A stretch of DNA of 64,000 nt, taken from Notamacropus eugenii (taxonomy: Eukaryota; Chordata; Mammalia; Diprotodontia; Macropodidae). The translations under genes and the position numbers were made by a program. Below, piece by piece: positions 1-10,674 of this stretch (positions are counted from its first letter, which is position 1; each line of letters starts with the position of its first letter). The notes below the pieces were generated by a model, which did no database searches, was not told the DNA's origin, and was given only the letters and a program-made list of their open reading frames with translations. Location: NCBI RefSeq assembly GCF_028372415.1, contig NC_092872.1, forward strand, positions 516,584,224 to 516,648,223. Reading direction: 5' to 3'.

Positions 1-835
1 CTCTACATATCCATCCTTAGTCTTTCTGAACTCAGAAAGAGTTCCAGTCTTACATCACCAATGTCCTTCAGATACCTCCCCATGATAACCTTATAGCCAC
101 CTGAAACTCAGAGTATCCAAAATGGAATTCATTATCTCCTCCTCCTCCAACCTATCCTTTCAAATTTCTCTAATTCTGTTAAGGCCATCAACAACCTTCC
201 TAGTCACAAAGGCTTACAAACTCGAGAGTCATCCTCACCTCTTCCCTTTTCCCTTGTCCTACCAACATTCAGTCAGTTGCTAAGTCATCTTATTTCTAAT
301 CCCCCAACATCTGTATCCATCCACTTCATGGAACCACCACCCAAATCCAGGCCTTTGTTACCTCTCAACTAGACTGTTGCAAAAGCCTCCTAATAGGACC
401 TCCAATTTCTCTCTCTTTCCAATCTGTCCTCCACTGAGCAGCCAAAATTGTTTCCCTAAAGTACAACTTTGACCAAATCACTTCACTACTCAAGAAATTT
501 CATTGACTCCCTATTATCTTGAAGATAGAATACAAGCACCACATTGACATTTAAAGCCCTTTCATTCTGTTCACTACTCAAGAAATTTCATTGACTCCCT
601 ATTATCTTGAAGATAGAATACAAGCACCACATTGACATTTAAAGCCCTTTCATTCTGTCTTCGGCCTACCTTTCCAGGCTTGTTGCATATCACTTCCCCT
701 TATATGGGCTGCCTTCTACATTATACACTGCATATTCCAGTCAAACAGGCTTCCTTGCTATTCCTCAAACTTGGCACTCCATCTCCATCTTCCATGCATG
801 AAATGGATGCCCAATCAACCATTTCAATAATGGGC
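1..835 (+). mobile_element. L2 LINE, 3' part of ORF2 plus 3' UTR (sense)
   Basis: The window opens inside a decayed L2 (CR1 superfamily) LINE. Recognisable L2 stretches run in order: a block near 60-160 matching the 'cca aaa cag aac tca tta t' part of marsupial L2, a block at 205-300, the 'ctagactgttgcaaaagcc' block near 370, and the 'cttcactactcaagaaattt' block that encodes the late reverse-transcriptase region. All frames carry stops, so it is dead. It is interrupted only by the 88-bp tandem duplication listed separately. The assignment comes from memory of the family consensus. Confidence 0.75.
483..658. repeat. Exact 88-bp tandem duplication inside L2
   Basis: Positions 483-570 and 571-658 are identical base for base, beginning tcactactcaag and ending cattctgt. 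The base just before each copy (482 and 570) also matches, and the next one out differs. The host L2 is old and diverged, so the perfect identity means the duplication is recent or is an assembly artefact. Confidence 0.95.
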
Positions 836-1442
836 CTCAGACTAAGAAAAAGTTCTTCAAACTAGGAGGATGATGCACAACAATAGAATTGTGTTTGGAT
901 AGAGAAACTTGGCCACACCCCAGAGATATTCTGTAAATTATTGAGTGAGTTAAGAAAAGGTTTCATTCCAGAAAGTAGAACAAGTGCGGTTTTCCAGAAT
1001 ACCCCTGTAAAGCTGGCTGGGGCTAAGGAGGTAGGGAAGACAGACTCTGGTTTTGGCCTTAGCCAAATCTTATACCATCCCCTCTCTCACCCCTCTTTGG
1101 CTGGAGGAAGACCTTGCAAATTAAGAAAGGGTCTAGAGGAAACTGGACTTCTCATCTTTTCATTAATATCCTAGTGGTCTCCCCAGATCATCTGATGGCA
1201 ATGTTTGCATCAGGATCAAAGACAGATGGATACAGATTCACTGTTCCCCAGGGGAACTTCCTGAATGTTTCATAAATGAGAGAAAAAGAACTATATGCAA
1301 CTGGGAGCGACATGTGCTTCCTCAATCTGCACCCACTTTCCCTTGGACTTTGGTTGTACTTGTGGGAGAGTGTACTCCCTATTTTAGGGGGTGATGTTTA
1401 TGCCAACAGTTATTAATGGACCACCTTAATATATACTGTAAA
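836..1442. other. Unassigned unique sequence
   Basis: I recognise no repeat family, exon or RNA here. It includes a short open frame (941-1174, 77 codons) with no codon or domain support. Base composition is ordinary. Confidence 0.5.
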
Positions 1443-1685
1443 GTAGCTAACTGGTGCATTGGATAGGGTACCTGACCTGGAGTCAGGAAGACCGGAGGTC
1501 GCTTTCTAACTGTGTCACCTTGAGCAAGTCATTTAACCTCTTTGCCTCAGTTTCCTTAACTGTAAAATGAGGATAATGATAACACCTACCTCCCGGGGTA
1601 GTGAGAATCAAATGAGAAAATATTCGTAAAGCTCTTAGCACAGTTCTTGGCACATAACAGGTGCTCTATAAATACAAGCTGATGC
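1443..1685 (+). mobile_element. MIR/THER1-type SINE
   Basis: This is a near full-length copy: a tRNA-derived head (ggatagggtacctgacctgg), the core with caccttgagcaagtcattt, the tcagtttccttaactgtaaaatg block, then an L2-like tail (ggcacataacaggtgctcta). The L2-like 3' end is how MIR-class SINEs borrow L2 machinery. Confidence 0.85.
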
Positions 1686-1969
1686 TGCTGCCCCTTTGAG
1701 AAGTGTGAGCTGACTAACTTGATTCCCACCTGATAACCCTGGAGGCAAGCACCTCTGTGGGGGCTCAAGCCAATGGCATTAGAGAATCAGTCCTTGGGGA
1801 TACCCCTAGCTTCCTGAGGGGAAGCTGCAGCTAAAGCTTGGGGGAAGGAGAGGTCCAATTTGTGAGAGTGAGAGCTGAGAGAAGGATCATGAGAGCATGA
1901 GAGCCCCCAAATGTGAGCTCTCGTCACACACCTGCTGCTTTTATATAAGATCCCTGAGGGATAATAATA

Positions 1970-2044
1970 GGTGAAGGGACGTGAAAGGCCACCTAGGCCA
2001 ACCCTTCATTTTACAGCTGAGGAAACTGAGGTCCAGAGAAGTAG
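1970..2044 (-). mobile_element. MIR fragment
   Basis: The antisense MIR core is visible (acagctgaggaaactgagg) just before an L2 copy. Confidence 0.7.
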
Positions 2045-2425
2045 AGGACAGGAGTTATTTTTCTTTTTGTCTTTGCATGCCCAATACAAGACACTCCATC
2101 TCTTGGGTCTGGGCATTCTCTCTGGCTGTCCCCCATGCTTACATGCTCTCCACCTGCATACTCTCCATCCCTGGCTTCCTTTTAGTCCCAACCAAAATCT
2201 CATCTTTTACAGGAAACCTTTACCAACCCCTCTTACTTTTAGTGTCTTCTCTCTGTTAATTATTTCCTATTTATTCTGTATACAGCTTGCTTTGTATATA
2301 GTTGTCTGCATGTTTTCTCCCACATTAAACTCTTTTAGGGCAGGGATTGTCTTTTGACTCTTTGTATTCTCAGAACTTAGCACAGTGCCTGACACATAGT
2401 AGGTACTCAGTAAATGTAGTTGTGC
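2045..2425 (+). mobile_element. L2 LINE 3' end
   Basis: The translation around 2085-2140 keeps the peptide TRHSISWVWAFSLAVPHA, matching the C-terminal part of marsupial L2 reverse transcriptase. It is followed by the L2 3' UTR with gggcagggattgtc and the terminal ggtactcagtaaatg. Stops and indels show it is inactive. Confidence 0.85.
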
Positions 2426-2894
2426 ACTGAATAAATTGGTAGATTGGATTAGACTGAACTGGACTGGACTGGATATGAGAGGTAAAAGAAGGCTGAGAAA
2501 GTTCAGGATTCATTATCCCTGTCCATTAACCCTATGATTTGAACATAGGAGACCATGGATGATGGTGTCACAGAGAGAAAGAATGAGAAGAAGGTTTTAG
2601 GAGAAAGTTGACGTGCTTGGTTTTAGACAAATTGAACACTTTGGTGATAAGAAAAGGCAGGGACATAGCACTGTCTCCACCTCAAGAGCTCCCAGTAGGG
2701 TTGGGTAAACTTTAAACCTTTCCTTGAGACCATTTGAAAACAATCCCATGTTAAACTGTGCCATTCTGAATATAAGTTGGAAGAGGGCTTGGTTTCTGAG
2801 TTGGAGAAGAGTCCTGTGGTATGGAAAAGTCAAGGAAGGTTTCCTATAGTGAATAGGCTTTGAATAACTGAAAAGCATTTTGGATCTGAAGTCT
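2426..2894. other. Unassigned sequence
   Basis: No family recognised. A short run of actgg repeats (2455-2475) is the only structure seen. A 117-codon frame on the minus strand (2597-2950) has no recognisable domain and overlaps a MIR, so I do not call it coding. Confidence 0.4.
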
Positions 2895-3095
2895 TTGGTA
2901 AGGGTGACAAAGAAGAGCTCTGGAGATAAGGTCAGAGGATCTGGTTTCAACTCCTGGCTCTCTTGCTTACTCCCTTTGTCGTCACGAACAAGTCATTTAG
3001 TCATCTCTGGGCCTCAGGTTCTTCATCTGTAAACTGGAGATGGTATGACTGGGTGACCTCTAAGATTTCTGCCAGTTCTCAGCTCTATGAGTTCT
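2895..3095 (+). mobile_element. MIR with L3-like 3' end
   Basis: Core motifs are aacaagtcatttagtcatctc and gtaaactggagatgg, followed by a tail of the type 'gacctctaagatttctgcc' that resembles the end of L3/CR1 elements. Confidence 0.75.
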
Positions 3096-3359
3096 GCTCT
3101 CTTGCTTTTGGCTTCCATACAAGCCCCTCTGGGAAAGCAAAGGATGAGTCAGCTTATTGTCATCTGTCTGGGGGTGGTTTAGGTACAGCCCTGGGTGGAG
3201 GCAAGAAAAGGGACTTCCAGCCACATACCTGTTGCTTTTAGAGTCCAAGATGCCTTGGAAGAAGACAGCGGGTGTTGACCAAAATCACCAGGCTTTCACC
3301 ATGCCTATTGTTGATGTCGATCTCTTTTTGGTCAGGACCTAGGGTTTTATTAGTACAGA

Positions 3360-3555
3360 GAACTTTGCACATAGATACTCCTACTGATGCAAATCTGCAT
3401 CTTATTTGTAAATCACAGTTTTAGAATTGACTGGGGCATTGAAAAGTTAAGTAATTTGCTCATGGTCACATAATTGGAATGTATGGAAGCAGCACCTGAA
3501 TCCTGGTGTTCCAGATTCCAAGGCCAGTCCCTTCTGCATTCCACCATACTTCCAT
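3360..3555 (-). mobile_element. MIR, diverged
   Basis: Antisense core is visible: aagtaatttgctcatggtc and a downstream cagattccaaggccagtcc block. Confidence 0.65.
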
Positions 3556-3724
3556 AGGAGTCCAAATTTTCTTTCTTCTTTCCTTTGCCTTGCCCTGAGG
3601 GTCAGGTAAGGGAAGATGGGATGACTTTTCTTAGGTTAAGAAGGATTGCAACTTAAAAAAGGGAATTCAATATAACGTTTTTATTAACTTTTTAAATTTG
3701 ATATAATTAAATTAAATGCAATTA

Positions 3725-3850
3725 TTTTATTTATTTAGCATTTATTTTGTTTAACATATTTATTAAAAGCTTGCTATATGTGAGGCACCATGCTAGGTTA
3801 TGAGGATGCAAAGATAAAAAGGAAATGGTCCCTGCTGTCAGGGAAGATAT
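3725..3850 (-). mobile_element. L2 3' end fragment
   Basis: Antisense L2 terminus: tttattaaaagcttgctatatgt, then aggcaccatgctagg and atggtccctgctgtcaggg. It is AT-rich on its 5' side. Confidence 0.65.
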
Positions 3851-4224
3851 GTTCTATAAGGAAGAAACGGATGGTGTTCACGTAGAAGACCTTAGAGCAT
3901 CTATATGTAGTTTGCTTCCTGAAAAAAAAAAGATAACAAGAAAACCCTTGGGTCCTTATTTACCCAGAACTTTCTCCAGGAATCTTTTGACAAATCAGGG
4001 ACAATAAAAAGTCTATATGTGGAACTCATCCTTACCCTTCAGGACTGCTCCTTTCCTCACCTCACTCCTAACTCCTTGGAGATGTGAGAATCTGTCTTGA
4101 CCACCTTAGGAGGCTAGAAAGGGGATCTATGGGAAAGGACCTCTCCCTCCCAGAAATATAACATCAGGAAGAGATTGGTTAATTTTGCTAACAAAACCCT
4201 AAGGGGGCCTTGCTTGACAATGTA

Positions 4225-4415
4225 TAATGAGTGTTGACTCCAAAGACCGAGGGCCTAGGTTCAAATCTTGCTATTATTATTACTTATTACTTCTGGCCTG
4301 CCCACCAGCTTCACTTCTTTGTGACTCTTAGGTTTCCTCATCTATAAAATGAAAGTTTGGACTTCATCACGTTTAAGATTCTTTCTAGCTCCAGATCTAT
4401 GATCCGATGAATTCA
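4225..4415 (+). mobile_element. MIR with L3-like tail
   Basis: It has cctcatctataaaatgaaag and the tail ttctagctccagatctatgat. A short (att)n run interrupts the head near 4275. Confidence 0.7.
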
Positions 4416-5584
4416 TACCATGCCATGATTCAATCAAAACCAGTTATAATGAAAGTCCACTATGTGTGAGGGTCTGAAATGCTATACATTAGACCAGATG
4501 GACACCCACTGGTGCTTCTACAAAGCAACCCTGGGGCATGCTAAAGCGGGGAGGACAGGTCCTCTAACCTTCCTCCTTTCCAAACCTCTGTCCAGGCCCC
4601 CATCAGGCCAATACACTCCCTAATCCATCTGGAAGTAGGGCCAGTCCTCTTCCCAAACTGAGCTGCTCAAATCCCAGAGACCCAACCCTAATCTGGCCTC
4701 CAGAGCCTCTCACCCCAACAGCAACAACAGGGGATGAGTCCAACAAGACACACTGGGAGCAGCCGGATTCAATTTCCAATGCACGTGGGTTTAGATGTTA
4801 CTGGAAAAAATGCTGGAGGGGGGAGGGGGGGCAGAAGGAAGGCAGAGACGGATATGTGTTTTGGGGGTTTGCCCAAGAAAGTCCCAGACAACCTCCAAAG
4901 TCGTGTGGCGAGAGGTCTGACGAACCCATAGCGTCTCTCAGGGGCCCAGCAGCTTCTCTGGGTCCTGGAAAACGTCAAACAGAGGAGCTGGGATTCACAG
5001 TGGAGTCATAAACCCGATTAAAGGGCTGAAGGGCAGGATTTACAAGCCTGGGATGGGGAGCAGCTCCCTCCTGGGCTGACTCAGCCATTGGCAGGGAGGG
5101 GGAGGGGTGGGTAACCTGGCAAAGCTCTGCCAACACTGAACCAGCAAAGAAGGGCAGAGATCCCAGAGGCCAGAAAGAAATGCCAGCCAGGAAAACTGGG
5201 AGAAGGTGGAGAGGGTGGAAGTGGCGAGTGAGGACTGTGGGAAAGTGGCCTAGAATGCATTTCCAAATCCAGCTCCACCTCCACCTCCTCTAGGAAGCCT
5301 CCTCTGATAGCTCCAGCCAACGCCAGTCCCTCCCTTTCTCACCCTTCCATGGCTATTTACCATGTATTGTGGTATTTACCGCAGGCTGCTTTATGTAGCT
5401 CTTAATATAATGCCCAGTACATAAGCAGTAGATGCCGATCAAATTTTTGTTCTCTAGAATATGTCAAAGGAGGAAGGAACCTTAGAACCTAGGATGTCAA
5501 AGCTAAACAGAACCACAGAAAGTAGAATGGCAGGGATGGAAGGGACTACTGAACATAAAAATGCAGAGCAGTAAGATCTTTTTG
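4416..5584. other. Unique, partly GC-rich block
   Basis: No transposon recognised over most of this 1.2 kb. The section 4700-5130 is GC-richer than its surroundings and holds a G-run at 4817-4831, a perfect MARE half/AP-1 core (gctgactcagc, 5075-5085) and a four-run G-quadruplex motif (5094-5111). The last part (5340-5580) includes MIR-like pieces. No open frame is convincing. It could be a regulatory element, but that is inference from composition and motifs only. Confidence 0.45.
5094..5111 (+). repeat. G-quadruplex motif
   Basis: Four G-runs (3, 5, 4, 3) are separated by single bases: gggagggggaggggtggg. This fits the G3+N1-7 rule. Confidence 0.85.
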
Positions 5585-5830
5585 GAGAGGAAGCTGGTGG
5601 CTCGGTGGATAGAGTGCTGGCCCTGGAATCAAGAAGAGCTGAATTCAAATATGATCTCTGATGCCTCTTAGCTGTGTGACCCTGGGCAAGTCACTTAACC
5701 CTGTTTGCCTCAGTTTGCTCATCTGTAAAATGAGCTGGAGAAGAAATGGCAAACCACTCCAATATCTCTTCCAAGAGAACCCCAAATGGGGTCATGAAAA
5801 GTCAGGCATGACTGAATAGCAAAAAGGGCC
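5585..5830 (+). mobile_element. Marsupial MAR1/SINE1-type SINE
   Basis: Full-length copy. The tRNA-derived head (ggctcggtggatagagtgct) carries a B-box-like gaattcaaat; next come tgtgtgaccctgggcaagtc, the tcagtttgctcatctgtaaa block, gagctggagaagaaatggc, and the family-specific 3' part with accccaaatggggtcatg and catgactgaatagc. This 3' part separates it from MIR and marks the genome as marsupial. Confidence 0.9.
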
Positions 5831-5849
5831 CTTTACAACATCCGAGTCA

Positions 5850-5960
5850 AAGGAATGTTTGAGATCATTTAGTCTAATGCCTTCATTTTGTAGATGAAGA
5901 AACTGAGGCCTAAAGGGGCAACCCTCACTTGTGTGAATTTATATAGCAAATTGTAGGTCA
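5850..5960 (-). mobile_element. MIR fragment
   Basis: gagatcatttagtctaatgcc is followed by tagatgaagaaactgaggcc, the antisense MIR core. Confidence 0.7.
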
Positions 5961-6061
5961 GTATTCTTTCTAAAGTCCCACACTGCATGTGTTCCATATG
6001 CGCTTTGTCTCTTCAGCTAGACTGTTATCTCCCTAATAGGGATTGTGCTGTATGCTCCCCA

Positions 6062-6132
6062 CATCCGCACCCATACACACACATATACATAAACACACAT
6101 ATATGTATGTATAGATACATGCATGTGTGTTG
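6062..6132. repeat. ACAT/CA-rich simple repeat
   Basis: Imperfect (ca)n passes into (acat)n and (gtat)n runs. Confidence 0.8.
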
Positions 6133-6295
6133 TGTTCATCCTTCATTGCCAAAGAAGACCATGCCATCAGAGAAATGATGACATGACTTTCACTTGACTT
6201 TGTTTTGAGTGAGGGAGGGCTGTGCAGATCACCAGCCTCACTTCTCCTCTAGAGTCATCTGGATCCAGTGACCAGATATTCATCAGGATGACATG
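6133..6295 (-). mobile_element. RTE-derived SINE (RTESINE1-like)
   Basis: It opens with the RTE 3' terminus type (gttcatccttcattgccaaag aagacc) and continues with the block around ctctagagtcatctggatcc. The same family recurs at 21085 and 59805. Confidence 0.7.
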
Positions 6296-6385
6296 TACAG
6301 CATGCATGTATGTGTGTATGTGCATGGATGTGTATATATGTTTCCATCATATATTTCCATATGTGTGTGTATGGATATGGCCCTT
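6296..6385. repeat. TG/AT-rich simple repeat
   Basis: Imperfect (gtat/tgtg)n from gcatgcatgtatgtgtgta to catatgtgtgtgtatgg. Confidence 0.8.
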
Positions 6386-6402
6386 AGCATAGCTGTTGGC
6401 TT

Positions 6403-6507
6403 CTTGTGTTGTTCAGTTGTTTTTCAATCATGTCCAATTCTTCATGAGCCCATTTGGGGTTTTTTGGTAAAGACACCAGAGTGGTTTGGCATGTTGTCTT
6501 AACTTGA
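6403..6507 (-). mobile_element. MAR1/SINE1 3' fragment
   Basis: Only the 3' family-specific half is present: ttgttcagttgtttttcaatc, ccatttggggttttttggta and gacaccagagtggtttggc. Confidence 0.85.
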
Positions 6508-6518
6508 CCAACTATGGA

Positions 6519-6775
6519 GAGCTAGGGCAGCTAGCTGGTGATGCAGTAGATAAAACCCTAGACCTGGAGTCAGGAAGACTTGAGTTTGAATCTCTCTCCT
6601 ATTTGACCCTGGGCAAATCATTTGACCTTTGCCTCTGTTTCCACATCTGTAAACTGGGGATAATAGTAGCATCTACTTTTGAGAGTCATTGTAAGGATAA
6701 AATGAGATAATATTTATATAGCACTTTGCAAACCTTTAAAGCACTATCTAAATGCTAGATGTTGTTGATATTCTT
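6519..6775 (+). mobile_element. THER1-type SINE, near full length
   Basis: Head gggcagctagctggtgatgc, then acctggagtcaggaagactt, cacatctgtaaactgggga, and the THER1/MIR 3' end with gcactttgcaaacctttaaag and atctaaatgctagatgttg. Confidence 0.85.
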
Positions 6776-6984
6776 ATTAAAGGTGAGCCATCCTGGGAGT
6801 GTAGGTTCAGAACCACAAGGAGTTAGTCTAAGAGGAAAATGCTATGAAAAGTGTGAGCCTGTGTGAGGTCAAGGAAAGAAAAGGTTCGTTTTTCCTTTCA
6901 ATTCAACAAATATAGATTACCTTTCTAGCTTTGTTTTGTTTGAATCCCCTTTACAGACTCAGCCAAGCAGGATTACAAGTTGTT

Positions 6985-7140
6985 TCCTGAGCTCATCCCA
7001 TTTTTCACTCTGTTCCTTTGTTAGACTGAGCTTCTTGAGGTAAGGGACTTGTCTTTTGCCTTCCTCTGCATCTCTGGCCCTTAGCATAGTGTCTAGCATG
7101 TAGTAGTTACTAAGTGCTTGTTGACTGACTGAGTGACTGT
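6985..7140 (+). mobile_element. L2 3' terminus
   Basis: gactgagcttcttgaggtaag, gtgtctagcatgtagtag and the terminal (gact)n run ttgttgactgactgagtgac. Confidence 0.8.
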
Positions 7141-7184
7141 ATTTGTGCAGGCTGAATATCCCTCGACATCTTGACACCCGTAGG

Positions 7185-7785
7185 AACAGGGAATGTTCTC
7201 ATCTCCACCTGTTGACATCTGTTACTTTCTTCAAGCCCCAGCTAAAAGGCCACCTTCTCCATGAAGGCTTCTGGGAACTCACCTTGGCCTGGCTGAAAGG
7301 GCTGTCTCTCCTACTTCCCATTTTTCTAGATCACTTTTGCTTGACTCTTTCTTTGTTTCCTTCACATCCTTCCTCTTTCCATACTTATTTGGGTATATAC
7401 CCATCCACTGGGCAGCTCAGTGACACAGTGACTAGAGCACTAGGCCTGGAGTCAGGAAGACCTGAGTTCCAGTCTGGCCTCAGACACTCACTAGCTGTGT
7501 GACCCTGGGCAAGTCACTTAACACTGTCTGCCTCAGTTTCTTTATCTGTATAAATGAGTTGGAGAAGGAAATGGTAAACCACTCTGGTATCTCTGCCAAG
7601 AAAACCCCAAATGGAGTCACAAAGAGTCGGATACCACTGAAAACAACTGAACAACAACAAACCCATGCTCTACAAAGATTATCTATTTGAGGGCAGGGAC
7701 CATATCATGTTTTATCTTTGTGGCCCCAGCATAAAACAAAGGGCATTGTTCATTTTAGGCTGTCTTGATACATCTGCAGAATTGA
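7185..7785 (+). mobile_element. L2 3' end split by a SINE
   Basis: The left part (7185-7404) contains ttcaagccccagctaaaagg and ctccatgaaggcttctggg. The right part (7661-7785) resumes with gagggcagggaccatatcatg. The two halves bracket the SINE at 7405-7660 and share the short flanking word acccat (7399-7404 and 7661-7666), consistent with a target-site duplication. Confidence 0.8.
7405..7660 (+). mobile_element. MAR1/SINE1 inserted in L2
   Basis: Full-length: gcactaggcctggagtcagg, agctgtgtgaccctgggc, tcagtttctttatctgtata, tcacaaagagtcggatacc and the final caactgaacaacaacaa. Low divergence compared with the MIRs around it. Confidence 0.9.
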
Positions 7786-7809
7786 GTTAAATCAATAATT
7801 TTTTTCTCT

Positions 7810-7885
7810 CAAAGCATTACCTATAAAATGAAGAAATTAGACTCCATCTCTAAGGTCCCTCACAGCTACAAACCATAAATCGTAA
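7810..7885 (+). mobile_element. MIR 3' fragment
   Basis: ataaaatgaagaaattagac followed by tctaaggtccctcacagc. Confidence 0.6.
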
Positions 7886-7914
7886 AACTGAATGAATTTA
7901 AAACCAAATTATAA

Positions 7915-8115
7915 ACCTGAATGAATTTCAGTCTACTTTGACTTCCACTTGAATATTTCCAGTGATGGGGAACTCACTATGTCCTGAGACAGCACATTCT
8001 ATTTTTGAACAGCTCTGGTTATTAGAAAGGGTTTTTTGTCTTATAATTCTTTTAGGGGACATGAAGCCAAGATTGTCTGGACACTCCTCTATATTAGGCA
8101 ACTGTAAGGAGTAAG
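7915..8115 (-). mobile_element. L3/CR1 fragment (antisense)
   Basis: The block ccagtgatggggaactcact, then cattctatttttgaacagc, matches the antisense of the L3/CR1 3' coding region as seen elsewhere in this window (18085, 36975, 41635). Confidence 0.7.
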
Positions 8116-8694
8116 CCATAGGAGCACTCCCAGAAGTGCTAATGTATCTGTGGAACCTTCAGAGACAATGTGAAGATAAGGCCGAGATAAGCTTAGAAAA
8201 GCCCAGTTCTGCTCAGAGGAAAAAAGAAACAAATACATGGGGTCCAGACCAGTTCCATGTCCCAGGGTTCCCCCAGAAACACAGGCTGGCTCCCTGCCCC
8301 CCCAGGGCTTCTGTCTGGGCTTAAGGAAACACTCTCCCTAGTTGCCCTTGGGAAAACTGCAAGACAGGTAAAGTTTATCCTTTGCATTTCTCCTTCCTCT
8401 GCCCCTGAATGCCAAATGGCCAGTGCCCTCAGATGACCAGTTCACCAGATTTGTCTGGAACTCTTAAAACTTGGAGGGATGGCTAATGTCTTGGATGGCC
8501 CAATCAAGATCCCAGAAGACCTCTGATGGACATAAAATGGGCTATTGACTAAGATGAGACTGAGGGGGAAATGAATGTAAAATCCTGCCCTTTGGTTTAC
8601 ATGAGCAGCTGTACCAGGGTAGGATCGAGCATCTCAGGACAACTTACCTGAAGGAGCCAGTGTGAGACAGTGATCAGAACAGCCAATGTTCATG
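8116..8694. other. Unassigned unique sequence
   Basis: No repeat recognised. Two GATA words (agataag) lie 11 bases apart at 8174-8180 and 8185-8191. A run of C (8299-8304) is present. No convincing exon. Confidence 0.45.
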
Positions 8695-8880
8695 TGAGAT
8701 AGTTCAAGAAATATTTCCCAAGTGACTAACTACCCATATACACAGACTGGTTCTAGATGTTGGGAATATAAAGATTTTTGTAAATGACATAATCCCTTCC
8801 CTCAAGGAGCTTGCAAGGAGGAAAGAGGTTTAGTACAGTCATTGTGGGGAATGTGATAAGAAGTTAATCAGAGATGAATA
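8695..8880 (-). mobile_element. L2 3' end fragment
   Basis: gttgggaatataaagattttt and atcccttccctcaaggagct correspond to the antisense of the L2 3' UTR. Confidence 0.6.
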
Positions 8881-9654
8881 AAAGGATTGTCATGTAGTGG
8901 GGAGGGCCCAGGCCAGGTGAGATAGCATCTCTTAGTGGTGGACTCAGTCCTCAAGGTTGGGTATCTTCTTCTAACAGCACTGGGAAGTCCAAAGTTGGAT
9001 GTAAGGGAAGAGCTCTAGGGATCTTTGCTGACAGATTATAGCAGTCAACTGACCAAGGGGACAAAATGAATGGCACTGTTCTGCTATGCCCTGGGAAGGT
9101 CACAAGCTTTCTCCTGAAAGGGACTGGAAAAATCGCCAGGGAACACTCTCGACCTGGACCAAGGAATGGGCTTAGAAGGCTACAATTTGGCTCACTTCGA
9201 CAAAGATTTCTGTTTAGCCAGGGCACTGCCAAGGAAAACAAGAGAGAGGATTCAGCATTAAAGGTGAACATACTTGAGGAGTTTGAGTATGACGAATTAT
9301 TTACACAGGTGTTGGAAAGGTACCCTAATGCCTTCCTCCTCCTTCAACTCTTTCCCCCATGGGTGCTGACTGATGTGCCAATAGAAAGGGTTTAGTCACA
9401 TGGAACTGCCCTTTGTGAATCAATAAGCCAGAGAGAATAGGTCAAGGAATTGCAGCCAATGGGAAGTGCACATACAATGAATGGACTAGCTGTTGTGTGG
9501 ACCTCTAGGAATCCTCTCTTTGGGGAGCAGACTGGAAGGGTGGATGGGAGGGGAGGCAGTGAGGTCACAGGCTCTTCCTTGGCCCAATTTCCCCTTTGGA
9601 CCTTGCTCTCTCCTAGAGTGAGAGGATTAATCCAATAGTATAAGCAAGATCTAA
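8881..9654. other. Unassigned unique sequence with overlapping open frames
   Basis: Two frames of 106 and 109 codons lie on opposite strands at 8951-9271 and 9066-9395. Neither shows a domain, signal peptide or bordering splice sites that I recognise. Overlap on both strands suggests chance openness rather than a gene. Confidence 0.4.
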
Positions 9655-9659
9655 AGCCA

Positions 9660-9815
9660 GGAGGGAGTGTGTGTCTGCCTTGTTGTGTATGTGAATGTGT
9701 GTGATTGTGTGTATATATTGTATGTACATATTGAAGAAGGGTGTATGAGCATATGTCTATGTCAATGTGGTTGTGAAGATATGAACTTTGTATGGATATG
9801 CAGATATACGTGAGT
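9660..9815. repeat. TG/TA-rich simple repeat
   Basis: Imperfect (tgtg/tata/tgaa)n, including gtgtgtgattgtgtgtatat. A 152-codon minus-strand frame across it is an artefact of the repeat. Confidence 0.75.
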
Positions 9816-10270
9816 CTCTTTCCAACCTTGTCTCCTCTTCCTCTCCCCATTATTCGTTGTTACCCCCAAGCTAGGCTCATCTCTTTCCCTTTCTTTTCCT
9901 ACCCTCTTCAGTCTCTGCATTTGTTCATTTTGCCTGTGCCTAGAATGAACTCCCCATCTCACCCTGCTGAAATCCTCCCCATTCTTCAAGACCCAGCTCA
10001 GGTGACACCTTCTCCATGAAGCCTTCCTGGATGTCTGCCCCAGGTGAAGCTGATGGTATACTCCTCAGCTCTACCTCTGCCTCCACCACACTCTACCTGG
10101 ACCCCTCCCATGCACTTATCACGTCCTGCCTTGCATTATGATTATCTGTGTGAATGTCTTATCTCTCTTGCTCTACTGTCAGATCCTAGAGGGCAGGATC
10201 ACATCTCAGTGATCTGGTTATCTCCCTCAGCCCAGATCTCGGTGCCTGGCAGAGGGTCAGTATTTTTAAA
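9816..10270 (+). mobile_element. L2 3' end
   Basis: cattcttcaagacccagctca, ctccatgaagccttcctgg, ttatgattatctgtgtgaatg, tagagggcaggatcacatc and gtgcctggcagagg occur in the order of the L2 3' end. Confidence 0.85.
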
Positions 10271-10371
10271 ACATTTTCCACAGAAGTGAATGTGAGAAAG
10301 GGTTTGCATATGAGAGAAACTATATCTTCTTTTGTCTTGGGATCCCTCAGCACTGAGCATGGACATGACTT

Positions 10372-10428
10372 AGTAAATTAATTAATTAATAAATTATTAG
10401 TAAATAAATAAAAGTAAATATTACTATT
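10372..10428. repeat. AT-rich repeat
   Basis: Runs of (attaa) and (taaa) between agtaaattaattaattaat and aaagtaaata. Confidence 0.8.
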
Positions 10429-10674
10429 GAATGAATGCGTATTAAAGAGAGGGAGAAAATGTAAGAGTATGTGGGAGAGATCAGACACCCTTCTTCTCTA
10501 TGCCAGTAAAAAGAGCTTATTTGGACTAAGAAGACCTATTTCCCCATGGTTTCACAACTCCCACTACATTTGATGGCAGGGAAGATAGTGGAGACCCTCC
10601 CAGGGATGACACTTGGATTCAGGAAATAATAATAAGTAGTTCTGCTGCATACTAGCTGTGTTACCCTGAGAAGT

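Noticed and set aside
5585..5660. tRNA-like sequence with B-box-type word
   Set aside because: It is the tRNA-derived head of a SINE, repeated many times in the window, not a tRNA gene.
8951..9395. Overlapping 106- and 109-codon frames on opposite strands
   Set aside because: No domain, no splice context; chance openness in unique sequence.
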